Positions 17,169 to 25,894 of a stretch of DNA of 64,000 nucleotides are shown piece by piece. This stretch comes from Streptococcus sp. HPH0090. Lineage in GTDB: Bacteria; Bacillota; Bacilli; Lactobacillales; Streptococcaceae. Within the stretch, counting starts at the first letter, position 1. Each line of letters opens with the position of its first letter. A program made the position numbers and the translations under genes. The stretch covers positions 744,001 to 808,000 of the forward strand of contig NZ_KE150464.1 in the NCBI RefSeq assembly GCF_000411475.1, read 5' to 3'. Below the pieces are notes generated by a model. That model was given only the letters and a program-made list of their open reading frames with translations. It was not told where the DNA came from and did no database searches.

Positions 17169-17714
17169 CTAATCTTTCATAATTCTTTTCACAATCCCAT
17201 TTCTATCAATTAGAAAACAATCTGGAAAGGTCATTTGCTCCCATTTTTCATAATCAAAACTGGAATCAAAGTGATGTAGTAGTATTCCTATCAGATTCCC
17301 GTGTGAACTAAGTAAAATCGTTTTTTCTGAGTATCTCTCTTCCAATTCCATTAAAAAATTTAGTACTCTAGCTAGTGCATCTTGATTTGATTCCCCTCCT
17401 GAAAGAGATTCACTGGGATTTTGCCATAAATATTTAATACTGTCTTCAAACTCAGAATCTTTTATAATGGTTGAAGATAATTTTCGCTCTCGTAACCGAT
17501 TATCAAGAACTATTTTATCAAATTGAATTGGCGAGCTATTAATCGTTTCAAATGCTCGTTTATAAGGACTAGAAAAATAATGATCAATATTAAAAGAATT
17601 CAAAAACTCTAACTGGTCAAGAGATGAAAATCCTTTTTCTGACAAAGTTCTATTAAAATCATCACTTGAAAATTTTGAATGAGCATGTCTAAGTAAAATA
17701 TAAGAATTATTCAT
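17169..17714 (-). CDS. Histidine phosphatase family protein
   Basis: 181 residues of the phosphoglycerate-mutase-like superfamily. The catalytic histidine lies in LLRHAHSKF (RHG motif as RHA), an acid in RERKLS and the second histidine in LLSSHGNLIG. It probably removes phosphate from a small metabolite or protein; the substrate is unknown. AAAGG precedes the ATG. The downstream hairpin is strong and the upstream neighbour is the alpha/beta hydrolase. The codon choice looks more AT-rich than in flanking housekeeping genes, which could mean an acquired gene. Confidence 0.8.
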   Translation of the reverse strand: MNNSYILLRHAHSKFSSDDFNRTLSEKGFSSLDQLEFLNSFNIDHYFSSPYKRAFETINSSPIQFDKIVLDNRLRERKLSSTIIKDSEFEDSIKYLWQNPSESLSGGESNQDALARVLNFLMELEERYSEKTILLSSHGNLIGILLHHFDSSFDYEKWEQMTFPDCFLIDRNGIVKRIMKD

Positions 17715-17771
17715 AAGTCATTACCTTTCAATTATTGTCATCAGTCTAAAATTTAAATGATCTCTAAACCA

Positions 17772-18704
17772 TCAATGACTCTTTAAAAAATCTTCAATCT
17801 GAGAAACTATTTCATGACTTTGATAATGATAAAGTTCGTGAGGCGCGTCCATATAGATGACTTGAACATTAGACTGGTCACTAGAAAATTTCTCTGCATA
17901 ATGCTGCCATTCTGATTTGCTAAAGGTCGTGCCTTCACCGTTAGAAACCAGTAATAAGGTGGGAATTTTCGGATTGATGCTAGAGGGAACTTTTTTGGCA
18001 TTTTCCTTTACCAAACGGGATTCATGAAGCATGGCTTGTGACATTAACTGCTTATATGCTAGTAATTTATATTGTTTTCGTTCAGTTTCAGTCAGAGTTG
18101 GATTTTTTATATAAAAGGACTCAGGGAAATAGCGTAATAAGCCAATCTTACTGCTCCAATAAGCCACAGTAAGCAAGGCCTGATTATCCTTTAAATCCTC
18201 ATAACTTGCTGGTAATGCCCAATCCAGACCAACCAAGGCTTTCACTTCATCAGGATACTTTTCCTGCCAAGCCAGACTTTCAAGACTAGCCATTGAATGA
18301 GACAGAATGATAAAAGGTCCTGTGACATCTGCTTGTGATAGAGCTTGACGTGTCTCAGACAAAACTTCCATCACATCTCTGGATTGATTACTATCCTCGC
18401 TATAACCATAGCCAGCCCGCTCCACGATGACTACCTTATATTTTTTTGATAAGGAATCTGAAACATTCTTAAAGTCCAAGATTGGGGAAGCAATTCCAGC
18501 ACCTGATAGAACTACTATTGTCTCTGGACCATCCCCCTCAACGTAAACATTGATTTTGTGTCCATTAACGACAACAGTTTTACCCATAGGAGTTAGAGAG
18601 GCTTGTTCCTTTTCTAAGCTGCTACGATGAAAGATGAATGTCCCTACTAAAAACAAAAGAATGAAACTAAGAAGCCCTAGACACCATTTTTTCAGTATTT
18701 TCAT
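17772..18704 (-). CDS. Membrane-anchored alpha/beta hydrolase
   Basis: About 310 residues. A single N-terminal hydrophobic segment (residues 8-27) is followed by an extracellular alpha/beta hydrolase fold. The nucleophile elbow is LSHSMAS (usual GHSMG altered to SHSMA), the oxyanion region is VVLSGAGIASP, and the likely catalytic histidine is in MDAPHELYHY. Lipase, esterase or peptidase activity is possible. The ATG at 18702-18704 is chosen; the upstream in-frame start at 18719 overlaps the -10 box. The message appears leaderless, since TACAAT ends 6 nt before the ATG. Confidence 0.82.
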   Translation of the reverse strand: MKILKKWCLGLLSFILLFLVGTFIFHRSSLEKEQASLTPMGKTVVVNGHKINVYVEGDGPETIVVLSGAGIASPILDFKNVSDSLSKKYKVVIVERAGYGYSEDSNQSRDVMEVLSETRQALSQADVTGPFIILSHSMASLESLAWQEKYPDEVKALVGLDWALPASYEDLKDNQALLTVAYWSSKIGLLRYFPESFYIKNPTLTETERKQYKLLAYKQLMSQAMLHESRLVKENAKKVPSSINPKIPTLLLVSNGEGTTFSKSEWQHYAEKFSSDQSNVQVIYMDAPHELYHYQSHEIVSQIEDFLKSH

Positions 18705-18710
18705 AGCATT

Positions 18711-18739
18711 ATTGTACAAAAATTAGACTCTTTTAGCAA
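18711..18739 (-). promoter_or_regulatory. Promoter of the alpha/beta hydrolase, leaderless type
   Basis: Minus-strand TTGCTA (18734-18739), 17 bp, TACAAT (18711-18716), then only 6 nt to the ATG. No ribosome site. Confidence 0.65.
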
Positions 18740-18783
18740 CTTAAGTTAAAGAATTTTCCAGTATAATCTGTATATATCCAGAA

Positions 18784-18880
18784 ACAAAAAACCCACCTTC
18801 ACAGGCGAGTTTCATTTTGTATAGTTCAGCTAGATTAAGCTTTACCTTCTGAACCGAATACGTCGATACGTTCTTCAACT
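18784..18880 (-). repeat. 97-bp direct repeat: displaced copy of the fba 3' end
   Basis: This segment matches 21345-21441 with two mismatches and a constant offset of 2,561 bp. It contains the last 14 codons of fba (ending ERIDVFGSEGKA and stop) and the fba terminator (18789-18812), but here no aldolase gene precedes it. It lies just past the stop of the choline-binding gene and supplies its terminator. It marks one boundary of the accessory cassette. Confidence 0.93.
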
Positions 18881-18897
18881 TTAATATTCACTTAAAA

Positions 18898-21120
18898 CTA
18901 ATCCATACACTCACCTTTTTCATTAACTCTATACCCATCTATAGTAGTATTAACTGCGAGCTCTCCTGATGAATATGAATAGTACCATTTTTCTCCAACT
19001 TGATACCAACCGGTTGCCATCGAACCATTGTCATTTAAGTAATACCAAGCTCCATCGTCTTGAATCCATCCGGTTGCCATTGCCCCATTATCTTTTAAAT
19101 AATACCAGACATCTTTGTCTTTAAGCCATCCGGTTGCCATAGTTCCATCATCGTTTAGATAATACCAATTGTCATTATCTTGAATCCAACCCGTTGCTAA
19201 AGAACTACTATTATTCAGATAATACCAAGCTCCATCATATTGATTCCAACCTGAATCGGATGAGTTCTCACTACCATTTAATACCTGAATTGCATCTATA
19301 ATTTCTCTCAATTCAACTTTTTTTCTGTCTTTGATAACAGATTGAACTTGACTCTCAACAAACTCTTTTGCGTAATTTCTACTTCCCTCTTTTCTCTGGA
19401 ACATATCTTTTAATAAATCTTCTAAACGTTCATTAAAAACTCCTTCTTGAATTTTATTAAATTCTTCCTGAGACAAAGAAATTATCATTACAAGATCAAT
19501 AAATTCTTCTTTTAATTGAGCAAACATTTCCACACGATCATCTTCTATAAATTGATCCGCAATGAGTTTAACTCCGAATCCTCCTGCGATACCACCAGCA
19601 AGTGCTCCTACTACAGCTCCTACTGGTCCAGCAAGTGCTCCACCAACTGCACCTGCTCCAGCTCCAGCAAGCATCCCGCCACCAGCAACCGCTACATTTT
19701 TTAAGAGTTGTTGTGAGGAAATTCTTCCTACTAGGGCATCAAAGATATCTGGTGTAATAATAACTGCAAACGATATCACAGGTGCAGCTCGCCTTGCAAC
19801 CACTTCAGCCGTAACTTTTTTTCTAAAATAATCACTAATTTGTGTTGTTAATCTTTTTGCAAATTGCTGTGACCCAGCATAGATTAATGTACCCTTTACC
19901 AGTGCCCAAAATCCTTGTTCACCAGCTATTAGAGTAGCTTTCTTAGTTTCAATACCTGACCATTTAGCTTGAGCAAAAACAATTACAAAACTAATACTTG
20001 CTCCAGGTAAAGAATTAATTGCTCCATCTAATGCATCATATTTAAGTGATGTTAATTTTTCTGATTGCGCTATATTCTTTGCCTCACCATAGGTAATACG
20101 TCCTTTTCTGATGATATTTTTAGCCTCAGCTGGGTTAGTTACTCCTTCAACTTTTCCTTGTCTAATTTTTTCTCCAAATATTTCTAGCCCTCTATCATAT
20201 TGATCCTTAGGGATCTCAAGTTGCTTATCTTTATACTTGTACATTCCATTATTACTAGAATCAAATGCCGCATTTACACTCTCCCTTGCATCTTTATGAT
20301 ATTTGGTTTGGATTAATTGATTCCCAACTCTTCTATCCGCTCCATTTAACTCATTTCCTTGCCCTACTAGTTCCACTTTTTTAAAAGGATATCTTAGTTT
20401 ATCAATTGTATTATTCGCATACTCGGCCGCAAAGCCATGTCCTCCCTTATCATTGTTAACAATACGATTTAATTGAATATCCTTAAATACTGTACGAGTT
20501 TTTAAAAAAAACCAAGAAACAACTCCTAATTCAGTTCCTCTTCTAAAAGTAGTTGAATTAACATTCTTTTTACCAATTTTTAATAACTGTGTATTTAAAT
20601 TTTCAACTTGAACATCATTTGTATAACCAGAATCAATCAATTCATTGAATTCTCTCAAAGTATAAATTAGGTTTTTTGGAGAATTCAATCGTTTGATAAT
20701 GCCATATGGATAGTAAAATACTAAATTATGATTTTCGTCAACTGATACTTTCCATAAATTTGAAAAAGGGAAAAACTGTACATTACATTCTTCTTGATCT
20801 TTTATTTGAACTTTTTCAAAAATACCATACTGTGTCAGAAGTAAACCATACTCTTTAAACTCTTCTTCTTTTAAACTTCTAACTGGAGAATAACCAAAAA
20901 ATTCAAATTCAGTATTACAAAATTCATAGTAAAAATCTTTTTCTGAATCAATAAACCATTTTGCACGACCATAAGGAACAGCTTCTCCATAATAATCAAA
21001 TGCATTCCTTGCAATTGTTCTAAAAATCTGTCTTACTTTTTCCTCACTATGATTATGGACCCCTTTAATTTTTCTTTTCCAGGAAAAATATTGAAAAAAA
21101 CTCACTATGTTATCTTTCAT
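18898..21120 (-). CDS. Choline-binding-repeat protein with nuclease-like core and glycine zipper
   Basis: 740 residues with no signal peptide. Residues 1-225 are unrecognised. Residues 226-400 carry HGFAAEYAN, NGADRRV, LIQTKYH and RITYGEAKNIAQ, which I associate from memory with an uncharacterised family spread widely in bacteria. E233, D262 and Q271-x-K273 resemble a PD-(D/E)xK nuclease core. Hydrophobic stretches lie near 360-385 and 442-465. A glycine-zipper segment spans 475-520 and ends in DQFIEDD. About five choline-binding repeats (624-715) and a terminal NTTIDGYRV unit close the protein. The body is strikingly AT-rich. GAGAGG lies 13 nt before the ATG, so initiation may be weak. Function unknown; a toxin-like or surface-retained effector is one reading. 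Confidence 0.78.
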   Translation of the reverse strand: MKDNIVSFFQYFSWKRKIKGVHNHSEEKVRQIFRTIARNAFDYYGEAVPYGRAKWFIDSEKDFYYEFCNTEFEFFGYSPVRSLKEEEFKEYGLLLTQYGIFEKVQIKDQEECNVQFFPFSNLWKVSVDENHNLVFYYPYGIIKRLNSPKNLIYTLREFNELIDSGYTNDVQVENLNTQLLKIGKKNVNSTTFRRGTELGVVSWFFLKTRTVFKDIQLNRIVNNDKGGHGFAAEYANNTIDKLRYPFKKVELVGQGNELNGADRRVGNQLIQTKYHKDARESVNAAFDSSNNGMYKYKDKQLEIPKDQYDRGLEIFGEKIRQGKVEGVTNPAEAKNIIRKGRITYGEAKNIAQSEKLTSLKYDALDGAINSLPGASISFVIVFAQAKWSGIETKKATLIAGEQGFWALVKGTLIYAGSQQFAKRLTTQISDYFRKKVTAEVVARRAAPVISFAVIITPDIFDALVGRISSQQLLKNVAVAGGGMLAGAGAGAVGGALAGPVGAVVGALAGGIAGGFGVKLIADQFIEDDRVEMFAQLKEEFIDLVMIISLSQEEFNKIQEGVFNERLEDLLKDMFQRKEGSRNYAKEFVESQVQSVIKDRKKVELREIIDAIQVLNGSENSSDSGWNQYDGAWYYLNNSSSLATGWIQDNDNWYYLNDDGTMATGWLKDKDVWYYLKDNGAMATGWIQDDGAWYYLNDNGSMATGWYQVGEKWYYSYSSGELAVNTTIDGYRVNEKGECMD

Positions 21121-21237
21121 ACTTAATAAATAACCTCTCTAGTATTAACTAAACACTATAAAAATAAAATTACTTTTTCCAAAATATGGTTAAAATCATT
21201 TGTATAAATTATCAATATTTAGTTGTAAATTAAATAA

Positions 21238-21266
21238 ATTATAACAAAAGCATAATATAAAGTCTA
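21238..21266 (-). promoter_or_regulatory. Candidate promoter of the cassette gene
   Basis: Minus-strand TAGACT (21261-21266), 17 bp, TATAAT (21238-21243) with upstream TG (extended -10). The surrounding 21121-21344 is very AT-rich and holds no other gene. The leader is about 110 nt. Confidence 0.5.
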
Positions 21267-21344
21267 TATGATTTATAATAATCATTTTATGTTTAAAAAT
21301 AAAAGTAATCCCCTTTTACTAAAATTACGAAATATATTAGGAAC

Positions 21345-21441
21345 ACAAAAAACCCACCTTCACAGGCGGGTTTCATTTTGTATTGTTCAGCTAGATTAAG
21401 CTTTACCTTCTGAACCGAATACGTCGATACGTTCTTCAACT
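21345..21441 (-). repeat. 97-bp direct repeat: native fba 3' end
   Basis: The resident copy of the repeat at 18784-18880. It overlaps the end of the fba coding region and its terminator and forms the other boundary of the cassette. Confidence 0.93.
21350..21373 (-). terminator. fba terminator
   Basis: On the minus strand AAACCCGCC / GGTGGGTTT with a 6-nt loop, then TTT. The duplicated copy at 18789-18812 has one changed stem base that still pairs as G-U. Confidence 0.85.
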
Positions 21442-22277
21442 GATGCTTGGATAGCTTTTACACCGTCAGCCAAGAATTTACGTGGGTCGAAGAGTTTCTT
21501 CTTGTCGTATTCTGCTTCGTTTGCTTCGTAGTCACGAGCAAATTTACGAGTTGCGTTAGCGAATGCGATTTGGCATTCAGTGTTAACGTTAACTTTAGCA
21601 ACACCAAGTTTGATAGCTGCTTGGATTTGGTCATCAGGAATACCTGATCCACCGTGCAATACGATTGGGAAGCCTGGAAGAGCTTCTGTCAATTTTTGCA
21701 AGTGGTCAAGGTCAAGACCTTCCCAGTTTGCAGGGTAAGGACCGTGGATGTTACCAATACCAGCTGCCAAGAAGTCAATACCAGTTGCAACCATTGCTTT
21801 AGCGTCTTCGATTGGAGCCAATTCACCTTTACCGATGATTCCGTCTTCTTCACCACCGATAGTACCAACTTCAGCTTCTACTGAGATACCTTTAGCGTGT
21901 GCTTTTTCAACTACGTCTTTAGCCAATTTAAGGTTTTCTTCAACTGGAAGGTGTGAACCGTCAAACATGATTGAAGTATAACCAACTTCGATACACTCAA
22001 GTGCATCTTCGTAGTGACCGTGGTCAAGGTGGATAGCTACTGGTACAGTGATACCCATTGATTCTACAAGGTTAGCGATCAAGTTGCGAGCAACTTTGTA
22101 ACCACCCATGTATTTAGCAGCACCCATTGAAGTTTGGATCAAAACTGGAGCTTTTTTAGCTTCTGCTGCGCGCAAGATAGCTTGAGTCCACTCAAGGTTG
22201 TTTGTGTTAAATCCACCAACTGCATAACCGTTGTCACGAGCTGCTTGGACAAATTTTTCTGCTGAAACGATTGCCAT
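21396..22277 (-). CDS. fba: Class II fructose-bisphosphate aldolase
   Basis: 293 residues; zinc-dependent cleavage of fructose 1,6-bisphosphate in glycolysis. Zinc and active-site motifs are VAIHLDHGHYEDA, FDGSHLPVEEN, EAEVGTIGGEEDG and VLHGGSGIPDDQI. The start is the ATG at 22275-22277 behind AGGAGG (9 nt), not the in-frame ATG at 22316. Strong codon bias fits high expression. The last 14 codons and terminator are duplicated 2.56 kb away. Gene order vex-vncRS-fba matches pneumococcus. Confidence 0.96.
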   Translation of the reverse strand: MAIVSAEKFVQAARDNGYAVGGFNTNNLEWTQAILRAAEAKKAPVLIQTSMGAAKYMGGYKVARNLIANLVESMGITVPVAIHLDHGHYEDALECIEVGYTSIMFDGSHLPVEENLKLAKDVVEKAHAKGISVEAEVGTIGGEEDGIIGKGELAPIEDAKAMVATGIDFLAAGIGNIHGPYPANWEGLDLDHLQKLTEALPGFPIVLHGGSGIPDDQIQAAIKLGVAKVNVNTECQIAFANATRKFARDYEANEAEYDKKKLFDPRKFLADGVKAIQASVEERIDVFGSEGKA

Positions 22278-22302
22278 TTTATCAGGCCTCCTGTATATTT
22301 TT

Positions 22303-22316
22303 ATGGGATATCCCAT
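22303..22316. promoter_or_regulatory. Palindrome in the fba leader
   Basis: ATGGGATATCCCAT is a perfect 14-bp palindrome 25 bp upstream of the fba start and just before its ribosome site. Possible operator or RNA element; unassigned. Confidence 0.35.
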
Positions 22317-22424
22317 TTACATTGTTCATTTTATCACTTTTTGACAAAAAAATCTAGTTTTTCCTGTAGATTAGATTGAATTTCTTCTATCTAAAAATAT
22401 GGAACTCTCCTCAAAGTCCTAATC

Positions 22425-23744
22425 TTATAGGTCTTTAGGTAGGTTCATATAAAAGGCTAAGTGGTCTTCATAGCGTTCAAATCGATAGTCAATTTCTTCG
22501 TTTTCCAATAAACTTTTAACTACGAATAGTCCCAAACCAGCTCCCTTACTTTGTCTACTAGAAACTGTAAAGGATTGTTCAAATTTATCTTGCTCCTCAG
22601 GTGTACAGGCGTTCTCAATGAAAAGCCAGCCATCTTCTGTCCCAATTTTTAAATAACCACCTTGAACAGAGTGTTTCACAGCATTACTGATAAGATTGGA
22701 AAGAATTAGCTTGAGTACTGAAGGATTTAGATAAGTTTGTTGGTCAGTCAGTTGATTCACAACTGAGATTTCCCTCTCTTTAGCTAATAAATCATAATCC
22801 TTTAAAAGAAAATCTGTCATTTCAAGAAGGTTGATTTGTTCTTTCTTATCTCGCAATTCTTGCACTGAAGAAAGGGATAAGATTTGCTGAACGTGGTGAG
22901 TCAAATCATCCACAATACCCAAAGAAACTCCCAGATAATGGTCACGATCTTTATAGCGTCCAATATTGGCTTTCATATTCTCCAGAAGAATCTTTAGACT
23001 AGCTAGAGGTGTTTTCAGTTCGTGGGAAGCACCTCGCAAAAACTCAACCTTCATCTTTTCCAGCTGGAGGATGGCCTCGTTCTTTTCATGCAAGTCTGCA
23101 ATGACCGTCAAGAGATGCTGATAAAGGCTATTGATTTGTTCTTTGAGATCGCCAATTTCATCCTTAGAATCCACGCGCAACCTCACTTCTGCATCTAAAT
23201 CCATCATCCGTCGAGTCACTCGTTTGATTTCCAAAATAGGAGCAACAATGGTTCTAGCATAGATAAAGGCGATGAGGAGCGAAATGATGAAAGACGCTAA
23301 TAAAGTATAAGGTAGAAATTGAAGACTGATGTCTTCTGCTTCTTTCTGCAAATCCATAGAAGCTAAAAACTGTAAGGTCATGGTCTGACCATCCTTAGTT
23401 TGAACTTCTCTTTCCTCAATAACCAAGGAGGCCGTTTGTCGTTGTTTATCAATGGGAAGATTATCATTGACTTCCAACTTATCCTGAGTCATCTCTCCCT
23501 TAACAGCTCCCTTAATATCACTGCTTTTAGAATAAAGTTCAAGGACTTCCTGAATAGCTTGACTGTCCTTTCCTTGGAGGGACTGGGCAATTTCTGTAGC
23601 CTTTTGCCCGATGCTCTCCTGACGGTGACTGAGATAGGTCGGAGGAAAGAGGAAATAGATGGCCAAATGCAAACAAATGACCAAGGTAGAAAATACCGAG
23701 AAGGTATAGATAAAAATTTTTTTAAATAAACCTGAACGTCTCAT
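22425..23744 (-). CDS. vncS: Sensor histidine kinase VncS
   Basis: 439 residues. A transmembrane helix (about 10-32), an extracellular sensor of about 110 residues and a second helix (about 145-165) lead into a HAMP linker. The dimerisation helix carries the phospho-acceptor in GASHELKTPLASL (near residue 240). The ATPase domain has NLISNAVKHS (N box) and GAGLGLFVVKSL (G2 box). The gene overlaps vncR by 4 nt. It is the partner of VncR. In pneumococcus the pair was proposed to sense a peptide linked to vancomycin tolerance, a claim that has been disputed. Confidence 0.92.
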   Translation of the reverse strand: MRRSGLFKKIFIYTFSVFSTLVICLHLAIYFLFPPTYLSHRQESIGQKATEIAQSLQGKDSQAIQEVLELYSKSSDIKGAVKGEMTQDKLEVNDNLPIDKQRQTASLVIEEREVQTKDGQTMTLQFLASMDLQKEAEDISLQFLPYTLLASFIISLLIAFIYARTIVAPILEIKRVTRRMMDLDAEVRLRVDSKDEIGDLKEQINSLYQHLLTVIADLHEKNEAILQLEKMKVEFLRGASHELKTPLASLKILLENMKANIGRYKDRDHYLGVSLGIVDDLTHHVQQILSLSSVQELRDKKEQINLLEMTDFLLKDYDLLAKEREISVVNQLTDQQTYLNPSVLKLILSNLISNAVKHSVQGGYLKIGTEDGWLFIENACTPEEQDKFEQSFTVSSRQSKGAGLGLFVVKSLLENEEIDYRFERYEDHLAFYMNLPKDL

Positions 23745-24397
23745 TTTCTCTCCAATTTATAACCAACATTGCGCACGGTAAGAATACAGTCTAAATCCAA
23801 TTTTTTCCGTAGTTCCTTGATATAGACATCGATCACTCTGTCAAAAGGAACCTCATCTGTCATCTTCCATACAGCATCGATAATCTGCGACCGTGTTAAG
23901 GCTCGACCTTCATTTTTAACCAGATAGTCTAAAATTTCCAGTTCTTTTGCATTCACTGCAACTTCTTGACCAGCCACTTTGGCGCTATAACTGTCAAAGT
24001 CTACCTCGGTGTCCCTATAGGTAAAAATACGACCAGTATCATAATAACGTTTAAAGATGGCATCCACTCGTACTTTTAACAAAGAAAGGGAAAAGGGCTT
24101 TTCCAGATACCCATCTGCTAATGCAGCAAAGGCACTCATCTTATATTCTTCGTCCTGAAAGGCTGTCAACATCAAGACCGGAACTTGGCTACTTTTTCGA
24201 ATTTCTGACAAAACCTCTAAACCATTGAGTTTCGGCATTTGAATATCTAAGAGAATCAGAGCAACTTGGTGATTCGAAAATTGCTCTAAGGCCTCAAGGC
24301 CATCTGCTGCCTGAATGGTTTCATAGCCACAATCCGTCAAATAGTCACTAATTCCCTCGCGGATCATGTCTTCATCTTCTACAATTAGAATTTTCAT
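23741..24397 (-). CDS. vncR: Response regulator VncR
   Basis: 218 residues, OmpR/PhoB class. The receiver has acidic residues EDED near the N-terminus, phospho-acceptor Asp in LILLDIQMPKLNG and the conserved Lys in LEKPFS. A C-terminal winged helix ends in DCILTVRNVGYKLE. It probably controls the adjacent vex transporter genes. AAAGGA precedes the ATG. A hairpin separates it from vex3. Confidence 0.93.
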   Translation of the reverse strand: MKILIVEDEDMIREGISDYLTDCGYETIQAADGLEALEQFSNHQVALILLDIQMPKLNGLEVLSEIRKSSQVPVLMLTAFQDEEYKMSAFAALADGYLEKPFSLSLLKVRVDAIFKRYYDTGRIFTYRDTEVDFDSYSAKVAGQEVAVNAKELEILDYLVKNEGRALTRSQIIDAVWKMTDEVPFDRVIDVYIKELRKKLDLDCILTVRNVGYKLERK

Positions 24398-24420
24398 ATA
24401 AATCCTTTTCTATCAAAAAT

Positions 24421-24460
24421 GCTACCTATATTATATCTCATTTGAGTGAGAATAGGTAGC
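24421..24460 (-). terminator. Hairpin between vex3 and vncR
   Basis: GCTACCTAT and ATAGGTAGC enclose an inner CTCA/TGAG pairing, followed by ATTTTTG on the minus strand. It looks like a terminator or attenuator. A TATAAT lies within its descending arm (24430-24435), so a vncRS promoter could be embedded here. Confidence 0.6.
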
Positions 24461-24467
24461 AGGATTC

Positions 24468-25847
24468 TTATTCACCGTCTATCAATAGTTCTTTTGGTTG
24501 TTTAAAGAGGAGATTGCTTGAAGCAAGTGCCATAACAAGTACTACTAGAACTAATCCAAGAACAAAAACGATAGCAAAATCTGATGGCTGAATGGAAATA
24601 TCTAGACTAGAAAGTGTTTTACTAAAGCCGTCCACTTCTGCTCCACCACCGAGATTGGAAGCTTGTGCAGCCTTACTTGCCTGCTTGGCCACATCTGATG
24701 TGACATTGGCAAGTACTGTATTTCCAATAGCACGAGCAGTATAGTTAGCTAAGAAGTAGGCTGAAATAAGAGCTGGAATTGCAATCATAACTGCTTCTGT
24801 GATAAATTGTCCTAGAATACTTGCTTGTTTTAGACCAATTGAAAGGAGAATTCCAACCTCTTTACGACGGGCGTTAATCCATAGTGTCAGTAAGAGAGCG
24901 AGTAGAAGAACAGAGAAGCTCAAGCTACCCCAGAAGAGGAGATTAGCCATCTTGTACATGCCTGAGATAGATTGTTCAAGAGCAGGATAGTTTGATGAAC
25001 TCTTAATCAAGCTATACATCTTCCAGTTGATACCGTTGATAGAGCCTATTTCTTGCATGACACTATCTAGGTTCTTATCTCCAGCTACAAAGAAAGTAGC
25101 ATCTCCATAAATAGCTGTATCTTCTGTATAACCATAGAGTTGGGCAGCTGTGTGAATATCTGTGATAGCTGTATTCTCATAGAGTTCTTGTGAGTAGGTT
25201 ACAGCAGATTTGTTATGTCCATCAAAAAGTCCTTTGATCGTTACTTCTACTGTTTCCTTGGCTCCTTTTTCATTATCTGCATCGTAGATATTGGAGTTCA
25301 GTTTGACCTTGTCTCCAACCTTCCAGCCATGTTTAGCAGCCAAGTCTTTGTGCATGAGAATCTGGTATTTGTCATCGTTTGTTAAATGCTCACCTTCGAC
25401 CAGTTTGTAAGAGCCTGACACAAACTTGTCTTCTTTAGAAGAGTCATTGACTCCTGTTATCATCAAGCTACTTCCAAAACGTTGAGCTCGATCTGCAGTT
25501 AGATTTTTCTTGGTTTCAGGCGTTTCAATCAGTTCATAGCCTGTCAAATCACCGATAGCATTAATCCGTTTGATGTAGGATTCAATGGCCTTATTTTCGG
25601 TAATTTTTTTGATATCTTCACCCTTGATATTCCCCGCACCACGTGGAGTTCCTTGATTGACCCTACGGTTGATTTGCATGGAGAAACTATTGGTGATATT
25701 TTTAAAGGTTTCTTGAGAAGCCTTGGCTGTCGCTCCCTTGATAGATAAGCCGACCAAACTCAAACTAGCCATCAAGAGAATGATAAGAAAGATCACAATA
25801 GACTTGAAAAATTTTCTTGTGACGTAGGCAAATGCGTTGTGTAACAT
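24468..25847 (-). CDS. vex3: ABC transporter permease Vex3
   Basis: 459 residues, FtsX/MacB type. An N-terminal helix, a large extracellular domain of about 250 residues and three C-terminal helices are visible (SLSFSVLLLALLLTLWINARRKEVGILL is the family signature region). It works with Vex1 and the Vex2 ATPase as an efflux-type or mechanotransmission ABC system. AAAGGA precedes the ATG. Confidence 0.9.
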   Translation of the reverse strand: MLHNAFAYVTRKFFKSIVIFLIILLMASLSLVGLSIKGATAKASQETFKNITNSFSMQINRRVNQGTPRGAGNIKGEDIKKITENKAIESYIKRINAIGDLTGYELIETPETKKNLTADRAQRFGSSLMITGVNDSSKEDKFVSGSYKLVEGEHLTNDDKYQILMHKDLAAKHGWKVGDKVKLNSNIYDADNEKGAKETVEVTIKGLFDGHNKSAVTYSQELYENTAITDIHTAAQLYGYTEDTAIYGDATFFVAGDKNLDSVMQEIGSINGINWKMYSLIKSSSNYPALEQSISGMYKMANLLFWGSLSFSVLLLALLLTLWINARRKEVGILLSIGLKQASILGQFITEAVMIAIPALISAYFLANYTARAIGNTVLANVTSDVAKQASKAAQASNLGGGAEVDGFSKTLSSLDISIQPSDFAIVFVLGLVLVVLVMALASSNLLFKQPKELLIDGE

Positions 25848-25894
25848 AGGATTCCTTTCTAGATTTACTTCAGTTTTTAATATGTTTAAAAGTT

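Noticed and set aside
18705-18719. Upstream start for the alpha/beta hydrolase
   Set aside because: It would begin inside the -10 element, so the message could not include it.
18898-21120. Interpretation as a phage lysin
   Set aside because: Choline repeats are present, but no amidase, lysozyme, CHAP or glucosaminidase motif is visible and no holin or phage genes are nearby.
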